From an uncultured Clostridia bacterium (lineage in GTDB: Bacteria; Bacillota; Clostridia; Lachnospirales; Lachnospiraceae): a stretch of 5,979 bases of DNA. How positions within the stretch are numbered: position 1 is the first letter of the stretch; the number at the start of each line of letters is the position of its first letter. The translations under genes were made by a program, and so were the position numbers. The DNA lies in assembly GCA_946186175.1 (NCBI GenBank), contig CAMHMG010000188.1, positions 1-5,979 on the forward strand, in the 5' to 3' direction. This document shows positions 1-5,600 of the stretch, piece by piece. The notes beneath the pieces were generated by a model that had not been told where the DNA came from, made no database searches, and saw only the letters and a list, made by a program, of their open reading frames with translations.

Positions 1-740
1 GATAAATTCGATCTATGAATATATACTTCAGATAGTCTTATATTATTTGAAAAATCTATATTTTCTATCTTAGTATCATCAATATAGATATGTCTTAAAT
101 TACTTAAATTATCAACAATCAATTCCTTAATCGGCATCGAATTAATCCTAATATTTTTAACATTAGTTAAATTATTAATATTTAACTCGACCATCTTTTC
201 ACTAGCCAAACTTAAGTCTTCAATCTTATTCAAATCATTAATACCTGTAATAACAACAAGATTATCGCATAAAATATCCAACTCCTTAAGAGAATAATCA
301 CCTGTCACATCAACACTTGTCAAATTCTTACTGTTGTCACCTTCATATATATGTAACTCAGATAAAAACGGGGCATCTATCTTTAGAGTTTGTACAAGAC
401 ATTCCTCAATAAAAACCGTCTTAAGTTTGTTATTACTTATTGAAACTTCTCCATTTCCATATTTTTCTACCCTAAGTTCTTCAAGATTAGTTAGTAATTC
501 AATTCCTTTTAAATCATACACAACATTTTCATTAATCTCTAAATTTACAATATAGTCTGAATCAACAACATCTGATTCATTATCATTCATACCTTCTTGA
601 CTTTTTATAATTGCATCTCGTAGTGATTTATCTGGAAAATTGTTTGCATCAACTTTGATTTGTTCAGCAAAAGCCGTACACCGAGCCATCATTATCACCA
701 CAACTAACACCAGAAAACTCAACACTATTTTTTTCAACAT
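1..740 (-). CDS. Secreted leucine-rich-repeat protein, N-terminal part (3' end outside window)
   Basis: Reading leftward from the ATG at 740-738, the frame stays open for 246 codons to the window edge, so only the N-terminal part is seen. The start is supported by AAGGAG at 750-755, nine bases upstream. The protein begins with a signal peptide: two Lys at residues 3-4, a hydrophobic core at about 5-19, and a likely cleavage after AFA at residue 25. Cys21 follows Arg, so it is not a good lipobox. The mature N-terminus (IKVDANNFPDKSLRDAI) matches the cap seen on many secreted Lachnospiraceae LRR proteins. From about residue 72 there are roughly 14 irregular LxxLxI-type strands (for example LEELRV, LKELDI, VKNIRI, LRHIYI). 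The likely role is an extracellular or surface binding protein; the ligand is unknown. No strong promoter is visible between it and the IS, so it may originally have been co-transcribed with the large upstream gene. Confidence 0.85.
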   Translation of the reverse strand, partial: MLKKIVLSFLVLVVVIMMARCTAFAEQIKVDANNFPDKSLRDAIIKSQEGMNDNESDVVDSDYIVNLEINENVVYDLKGIELLTNLEELRVEKYGNGEVSISNNKLKTVFIEECLVQTLKIDAPFLSELHIYEGDNSKNLTSVDVTGDYSLKELDILCDNLVVITGINDLNKIEDLSLASEKMVELNINNLTNVKNIRINSMPIKELIVDNLSNLRHIYIDDTKIENIDFSNNIRLSEVYIHRSNL

Positions 741-749
741 TATATTCTA

Positions 750-755
750 CTCCTT
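750..755 (-). promoter_or_regulatory. Ribosome binding site of the left LRR gene
   Basis: The minus strand reads AAGGAG, within GAAGGAG at 756-750, with nine bases between it and the ATG at 740. This fixes the start of a gene that runs off the left edge. Confidence 0.75.
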
Positions 756-825
756 CTTCAATACTTTTGTATGTTTTAAATTTAATATCAACCAAAATTT
801 ACTAATCGAAATAGTTTTATATTAA

Positions 826-833
826 AAGATATA
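826..833. repeat. Target-site duplication, left copy
   Basis: AAGATATA directly abuts the left GTAAC tip and is identical to 2675-2682. The 8-bp length is that of IS66-family insertions. Confidence 0.93.
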
Positions 834-852
834 GTAACTATTCAGGTCACCC
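834..852. repeat. Left terminal inverted repeat of the IS66 element
   Basis: GTAACTATTCAGGTCACCC, an exact reverse complement of 2656-2674 (19 of 19). The match stops at the next base. The transposase stop codon overlaps its inner end by one base. Confidence 0.95.
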
Positions 853-1922
853 TACTCAAAAATGATATCGGGATTGCCTGACATTGCATTTATTATTGCT
901 GTATAGGCATTCATACCATGCTTTTTGGCAGTGCCTATGTATGACATTATTTTTAAGTATGCTATTGCTCCATCCCAGCTTCTGAAACAGCCTGATACCT
1001 TGGTCTTAGTTTTGACCATGCGAATATCACGCTCCGCCTGATTATTATCAAATGGAACGTTGAAGTCTGTTGCGAAGCGGCATATCTCTTTTTTTAGATT
1101 ATCTAGTCGTTCTATTAACGACCTGACTTTACCTTTTTTCTTTCGACCTCTCTTTGATGGCTTTGATTCAGGTAAAGGATTCTCTTTGTAAGCTTTTTGT
1201 AAGATATCCTCATACTGCTTACTGAATTTATTTATGTGATATCGGCTTAGTGAAGCTTTCCCGCTTTCTTTTGCCTTATCAACTGCCTTCTTCATATTTA
1301 GAAGAAGATCCATAAATAGTTGCGCCCATTCCTGATCGGGATGATTTTCAATGACACCTGTCAGTTCCCTCAGCAGGTGTGCGCAGCAGACAGAGTGTTC
1401 AAACTCTCCGTCACAGCTCCAGTAGGAGCTCCAACAGTCGTGTACCACAACGCCTTGATAAACAGGAAGAAGTCCTTCGTCATTGATTGCCTCTTTTCCC
1501 CGCTTGCCATGCAGGTACAGATATGTGAGGAACTTGCTGCACATTACATGTACCCATCTTGTTTTACCATCAACACGGGTACCGGTTTCATCGCAGTGAA
1601 CAAGATGAGTGTCAAGAAGCATCTGACCGATTTTGGTTACAGTATTATCTACTGCATCGGCACATCGTGCGACCATGCCGGTGATTGTACCTGTAGCAAC
1701 AGGGACATTAAATACACCGCTCAGGATCTCATTGGTTCTTGCGATGCTTAATGCTCCTACAGTATTAAGTGCCACAACCAATGCCGAAAGATTGGTGCCG
1801 TACTGGACCGGTGCTTTTACATCTTTTGGGAATGCACCTTTTAACTTTTTATCACACAGTGGGCACTCTACTGCATATACTTCGTGTGCGGTTATGGAAA
1901 CATTTACATCTATATCAACCAC
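852..1922 (-). CDS. C-terminal fragment of the IS66 transposase (DDE domain)
   Basis: This is the open stretch after the in-frame stop, reaching 356 residues if counted from a GTG at 1922. That GTG has no convincing ribosome site and lies inside the zinc-finger segment, so I regard it as an interior codon. The fragment keeps all three catalytic acids (Asp111, Asp162, Glu297 in this numbering), the CPLC half of the zinc finger, the conserved HLLREL, a Lys/Arg-rich insert around 255-267 (SKRGRKKKGKVR), and the usual C-terminal tail (YIGTAKKHGMNAYTAI). It lacks the N-terminal DNA-contact region, so independent activity is doubtful. Confidence 0.7.
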   Translation of the reverse strand: MVDIDVNVSITAHEVYAVECPLCDKKLKGAFPKDVKAPVQYGTNLSALVVALNTVGALSIARTNEILSGVFNVPVATGTITGMVARCADAVDNTVTKIGQMLLDTHLVHCDETGTRVDGKTRWVHVMCSKFLTYLYLHGKRGKEAINDEGLLPVYQGVVVHDCWSSYWSCDGEFEHSVCCAHLLRELTGVIENHPDQEWAQLFMDLLLNMKKAVDKAKESGKASLSRYHINKFSKQYEDILQKAYKENPLPESKPSKRGRKKKGKVRSLIERLDNLKKEICRFATDFNVPFDNNQAERDIRMVKTKTKVSGCFRSWDGAIAYLKIMSYIGTAKKHGMNAYTAIINAMSGNPDIIFE

Positions 1923-1988
1923 ATTCCTTGTTTCTGTAATACAGGCATGTGAACGGCACTCATTATAATGAGGACAGCCTTCGCACTT

Positions 1989-2333
1989 TTAAGGCATATG
2001 ACTGATTGTCTCATCCGGATTTGCTATAACTTTGAGGTAACTGCCGTCATGACCGGTCTGACCGCCCGGTTTCTTGCCACTTGGCTTACGGAGAGACTTC
2101 GGCTCAGGCTTGTTATAGCCATCGGTTGAAGGCGGTTTGGAACTGTTCCTTGAATTCTTGTTTTTCTTCTCGGTAAGTTCCTTAATGGTCTGTGTAAGTT
2201 CTTCAACCCTTGTTGTAAGTTTACTCACTTCATTGGTAAGGGCTGCGTTCTGTTTCAAAAGAGTATGATTTTGATCTAGCAGAACCTTGTTCTGCTCCAA
2301 AATATAATCAAAATATTCTTTTGTGACTGGCAT
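1989..2333 (-). CDS. N-terminal fragment of the IS66 transposase (coiled coil and NSSKPPSTDG region)
   Basis: This is the part translated before the in-frame TAA: 114 residues from the ATG at 2333, or 117 if the upstream GTG at 2342 is used. It holds heptad-like Leu/Val/Asn repeats (EQNKVLLDQNHTLLKQN and onward), then NSSKPPSTDG and the Gly/Lys-rich GKKPGGQTGHDG stretch. It ends at HMP just before the zinc-finger cysteines. In intact IS66 transposases this part is thought to serve DNA contact and multimer formation. Alone it lacks any catalytic residue. It has its own promoter and ribosome site, so the peptide is probably still made, and it could interfere with intact relatives by co-assembly; that last point is inference. 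Confidence 0.7.
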   Translation of the reverse strand: MPVTKEYFDYILEQNKVLLDQNHTLLKQNAALTNEVSKLTTRVEELTQTIKELTEKKNKNSRNSSKPPSTDGYNKPEPKSLRKPSGKKPGGQTGHDGSYLKVIANPDETISHMP

Positions 2334-2341
2334 GAAACGCA

Positions 2342-2347
2342 CCCTCT
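2342..2347 (-). promoter_or_regulatory. Ribosome binding site deciding the transposase start
   Basis: AGAGGG lies within AAAGAGGG on the minus strand, eight bases before the ATG at 2333. It overlaps the alternative GTG at 2342-2340, which is why the longer start is rejected. Confidence 0.6.
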
Positions 2348-2370
2348 TTCACTTGAATTCTGACACATTA

Positions 2371-2379
2371 ATTATAGCA
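2371..2379 (-). promoter_or_regulatory. Extended -10 promoter of the IS66 transposase
   Basis: The minus strand reads TGCTATAAT (2379-2371), a perfect TATAAT with a TG motif one base before it. No good -35 hexamer sits 17 bp upstream, which extended -10 promoters tolerate. Transcription should start near 2364, about 30 bases before the ATG at 2333, with AGAGGG in between. Confidence 0.6.
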
Positions 2380-2655
2380 GAAATCTAGTGAAATAGCTAA
2401 TTTGCAGCCTTTTAGTGTTCGTCAAAATGACGGTGGATAACTTGATAAAGAAATATCATTTTATCCATACATAAACACTTCTCAATGAAGTTATCAACAC
2501 GAATGAAGCTAAAACAAATGAAAAACAATCCATATCCTTTAAATGATGTGGATAGGTAAAAACTAATTCAAAATAGTAACCGTCAACTATGATTTTGGGC
2601 TTGATAAAATATTTTATTTTCTACTATTTGCACAAAATCAATAATACTTATTTAG
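2380..2655. other. Non-coding right subterminal region of the IS66 element
   Basis: No plausible gene lies between the transposase promoter and the right terminal repeat. The stretch contains a small perfect inverted repeat CGTCA-AAA-TGACG (2420-2432); four nonamers that each differ by one base from the DnaA box TTATCCACA (2432-2440 minus, 2461-2469 plus, 2491-2499 plus, 2547-2555 minus); and, nearer the end, interleaved inverted repeats around the 14-bp palindrome ATAAAATATTTTAT (2604-2617). Possible roles are control of transposase expression, binding of a host replication factor, or blocking of transcription entering from the upstream gene. All three are inference. Confidence 0.5.
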
Positions 2656-2674
2656 GGGTGACCTGAATAGTTAC
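2656..2674. repeat. Right terminal inverted repeat of the IS66 element
   Basis: GGGTGACCTGAATAGTTAC, an exact reverse complement of 834-852. It begins GTAAC when read inward, as expected for IS66. Confidence 0.95.
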
Positions 2675-2682
2675 AAGATATA
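2675..2682. repeat. Target-site duplication, right copy
   Basis: AAGATATA directly follows the right terminal repeat and is identical to 826-833. It lies 9 bp past the stop codon of the large surface-protein gene. Confidence 0.93.
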
Positions 2683-2691
2683 TTAAAACAA

Positions 2692-5600
2692 CTATTTCTT
2701 CTTAATCTTAACACCCTTTGAAACCCCTGCTTTCTTAATCATTTCCTTATATTTTGCAAGTTGTTTTTTAGTAAGAGATTTTGGAACAAATATTACAGTT
2801 TTCTTATTAATATTCTTAAATGATCCCTTCCCTATGCTCTTAATCTTCGTAGATTTGATAATAATTGTCTTTAAATTCTTATCATTCCTAAAACTATTCT
2901 TTCCGAGCTTTTTAACTTTTGCAGGAATAGTAATCTTTATAAGTGATGAACAATTTGCAAATGTTCTATCTCCAATCTCTGTAATTCCTGAGCTTATATC
3001 AACAAACTTCAGATTCTTACAACCCTCAAATGCCGCTTCACCAATTTCTTTAACATTTGTTGGAATAATAACTGTTTTTAGGTTAGTACATCCACTGAAT
3101 GCTCCGTCGCCGATTATTTCGATATTACTACCAATAACAATCTTTTCAATACTTTTGTTATCAGCAAATGCTTCATCTGCAATCTCTGCCACCTTATATG
3201 TAATACCGTCTATTGTTTCATTTTCAGGTATTATCACAGTTTTATCATTGATATCCAATAATGGCTTATATTCTAAAGTCATTTCTCCATCTTCAGAAGA
3301 AATAATATTAAAGTTGGTAATGGCGCTATCTGTCCTATTAGTATTTTCATCCACAACAGTAATTTTCTCTACTATTGGTGACGACTCAGTAGCGCTTTCT
3401 TTAGATGGTTCACCATTTTCATCAGACGGCGTGGTTATAATCGTAGGTTGATTATTTTTATCATCAGTCGCGAGAGTTATATCGACCTTTGCTATTCTTC
3501 TCGTTTCTTTATGTGTGTGATCATTATTACAAACTCTCTCTTCTACTCCATCTGTTGTTTCGGTTGCAGGTGTTTTTACAGTCCACTCTCCCCAATTATG
3601 ACCGTAAGCTTCAATAACCTTTCCCTCAATTACATCACCACATACGGAACACTTCTTATCTACCTCTTTTCCACTTTGTGTACATGTGGCTGCTTTGGCG
3701 CTACCCATAACCTCTTTGTAATTATGACCGCGTGCATCAATCACTTTTCCTTTTATCACAGCACCACATATTGAACACTTCTTGTCTGCTTCTTTACCGG
3801 GTTCCGTACAAGCAGCAGCTTTGGCACTTCCTTCAACCTCTTTGTAATCATGACCACGCTTTTCAATAGTCTTTGAAATTCTGCTTAATTCCTTATTACA
3901 AACCGAACAATATACCACCTCTTCATATGATCCGTCTTTCTCACAGGTTGCTTTTACTTCATTCTCTCTAACAGTCGATGCAGGAACATGATCTGTCTTT
4001 GCGATTATGATATCCTCTGTATTTATTTGTTTCTTTCCGTCTTTATCTGCGAACAGTCTATTACATCCACTGCACTTCCAGTATTCAACATTTCCCGTTT
4101 CTTCGCATGTTGCATTCTTTGAGTCCACCTTAATGAGCGTATGTATATGGGAGAGTTTCGGTATAGCTCTTGTCTCGATATGACTTGGATTTCTTCCACA
4201 AACTCTCTCTTCTACTCCTTCTGATGTTTCGGTTGCAGGTGTTTTTACCATCCAAATGCCCCAGTTGTGACCAATTTCATCAACTTTAACTGTGCTTCGG
4301 CTTATCTCTTCACCACATACTGAACAGTAAACTACCTCATCATAGGAACCACCTTTTTCACAGATTGCTTTTATTTCATTCTCTCTAACTATCGATGCAG
4401 GAACATGATCTGTTTTTGCTATTATAATATCCTCTGTATTTATTTGTTTCTTTCCATCTTTATCTGAGAACAGTCTATTACATTCACTGCACTTCCAGTA
4501 TTCAACATTTCCTGTTTCTTTGCATGTTGCATTCTTTGAGTCCACTTTAACGAGCGAATGTGTATGGGAAAGTTTTGGTATAGCTCTTTTCTCGGTATGA
4601 CTTGGATTTCTTCCACAAACTCTCTCTTCTACTCCTTCTGATGTTTCGGTTGCAGGTGTTTTTACAGTCCACTCTCCCCAATTATGACCGTGAGCTTCAA
4701 TAACCTTTCCCTCAATTACATCACCACATACGGAACACTTCTTATCTACCTCTTTTCCGCTTTGTGTACAGGTGGCTGCTTTGGCACTACCCATAACCTC
4801 TTTTAAAATATGACCAAGCTTTTGAATAGTTTTTGGAGTTCTGCTCAATTCCTTATTACAAACCGAACAATATACCACCTCTTCATACGATCCGTCTTTC
4901 TCACAAGTTGCCGGCATCTCATTTTCTATTATTGGATTAGTTAACGCATGACCCTCAGCCTTAATTACAGCATCTGCTTCATTAATCTGTATAGTTCCTG
5001 TAACATCCGAAAAACATTTACCACATTCTTTACATTTATAATATTGTATATTTCCATTTTTTTCGCAAGACGCAGACACAGCAGATATCATACCTTCAGT
5101 AAGATTATTGTGAGTACATTCTTGTCTTGTGATAGAGACTACTAAAGCTGTTATCACATATTTATAGGCATCTTCACCAATATAGTTTGCAGTAGCAAAC
5201 TCAGTAATCCCCACTTCCAGATCTTTTGTCAAGTCATTACTATCCCACACCCAATTATTGTTGAGATTTATCTGTTCAACTTTTTCGATTCCATATTGTA
5301 CATTCATCTGATCTGATGGTTTTCCGGGTGCATTGGAAATCTTATCAACTCTTACAGCTACTTTTGTATTAATACTATTATAATTATCACTGTCATCAGG
5401 CATCCAAATAACATCATATTCTGTAATTTCAGAATCTTCAAAAGCTGGTTGTATTGTATTATTCAACCATTTAAACGTCCCTGCCAATTCTGAATCATCA
5501 GATACATCATACTTAACAACACCGTCATACAATTGCGAGTTACACAACATATCGCCTATTGCAATATTCGCAGCCGAAGGTTTAGTTAACAAAATCGGCG

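Larger units (their letters stand above)
852..2333 (-). pseudogene. tnpC: IS66-family transposase (TnpC), interrupted by an in-frame TAA
   Basis: One frame runs from the ATG at 2333 to the TAG at 852-854. It has 493 codons before the final stop, a normal length for this family, and is broken only by TAA at 1991-1989 (codon 115). I prefer the ATG at 2333 to the GTG at 2342 because AGAGGG (2347-2342) lies eight bases before the ATG but overlaps the GTG. Domains in order: a coiled coil (about 8-55) with the IS66 signature NSSKPPSTDG; a basic stretch ending GGQTGHDG; a zinc-finger region starting just after the stop (KCEGC, then CPLC); and the DDE catalytic domain with HCDETG (Asp248), VVHDCW (Asp299) and NNQAERDIR (Glu434), plus CAHLLREL. 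Its product would cut and join the IS ends. The frame is intact on both sides, so this is a single nonsense change rather than two genes. Read-through or a sequencing error cannot be excluded. Confidence 0.88.
834..2674 (-). mobile_element. Complete IS66-family insertion sequence, single-gene (tnpC-only, ISBst12-like) type
   Basis: The element is 1841 bp. It is bounded by perfect 19-bp inverted repeats (GTAACTATTCAGGTCACCC inward from each end) and by direct 8-bp duplications AAGATATA. The GTAA tip and 8-bp duplication are hallmarks of the IS66 family. It carries only the large DDE transposase gene. The small tnpA and tnpB genes of classical IS66 elements are absent, as in the ISBst12 subgroup. 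The transposase stop codon (854-852) shares its last base with the left terminal repeat, so all spare DNA (about 310 bp) lies at the right end, upstream of the transposase. Identical repeats and duplication point to a recent insertion. The transposase carries an in-frame stop, so the copy may no longer move by itself. Its coding part looks richer in GC than the flanking genes, consistent with transfer. Confidence 0.95.
3478..5118 (-). repeat. Cys/His module array in three super-repeats: A-B-C-D, A-B-D, A-B-C-C-D
   Basis: These are protein-level repeats within the large gene. Super-repeat 1 spans 5118-4567 (A 5118-4948, B 4947-4810, C 4809-4684, D 4683-4567). Super-repeat 2 spans 4566-4150 (A 4566-4405, B 4404-4267, D 4266-4150). 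Super-repeat 3 spans 4149-3478 (A 4149-3988, B 3987-3850, C 3849-3724, C 3723-3598, D 3597-3478). Markers are: A, VEYWKCSECNRLF with DGKKQINTEDIIIAKTDH; B, CEKDGSYEEVVYCSVC; C, GSAKAATCTQSGKEVDKKC; D, NWGEWTVKTPATETSEG with VCGRNPSH. The array holds 32 cysteines. Confidence 0.88.

Noticed and set aside
675..740. Lipoprotein signal with Cys21 in the left LRR protein
   Set aside because: Arg precedes the Cys (MARC), which does not fit the lipobox. Cleavage after AFA at residue 25 is more likely.
334..825. Plus-strand open frames of 73 and 61 codons at the left
   Set aside because: They run antisense to the secreted LRR gene, which has a clear signal peptide, ribosome site and LRR pattern.
1320..1968. 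Two plus-strand open frames (143 and 111 codons) opposite the transposase
   Set aside because: They lie antisense to the well-supported DDE domain, have no ribosome sites or recognisable domains, and are shadows of the real frame.
1989..2342. The 117-residue frame as a separate small IS gene such as tnpA or tnpB
   Set aside because: Its sequence is the typical N-terminus of the large IS66 transposase and lies in the same frame as the DDE part, separated by a single TAA with the zinc-finger residues continuing after it.
2432..2555. A host chromosome or plasmid replication origin marked by DnaA boxes
   Set aside because: The sites lie strictly inside an insertion sequence, with no dnaA, rep gene or AT-rich unwinding region of the usual layout nearby. 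They are reported only as an oddity of the IS.
2656..2690. Outward promoter formed by GTGACC in the right terminal repeat and TATTAA in the flank
   Set aside because: The spacing is 17 bp, but both hexamers match only 4 of 6 bases, and the transcript would run antisense into the large gene. It is too weak to list.
2834..3774. Plus-strand open frames of 205 and 108 codons opposite the large gene
   Set aside because: They are hydrophobic, low-complexity products of the reverse complement of LRR and Cys-module codons, with no start signals.
3478..5118. CRISPR-like or non-coding repeat array
   Set aside because: The repeats are in phase with one long open frame, vary mainly at silent sites, are too long and too unlike in length, and have no unique spacers.
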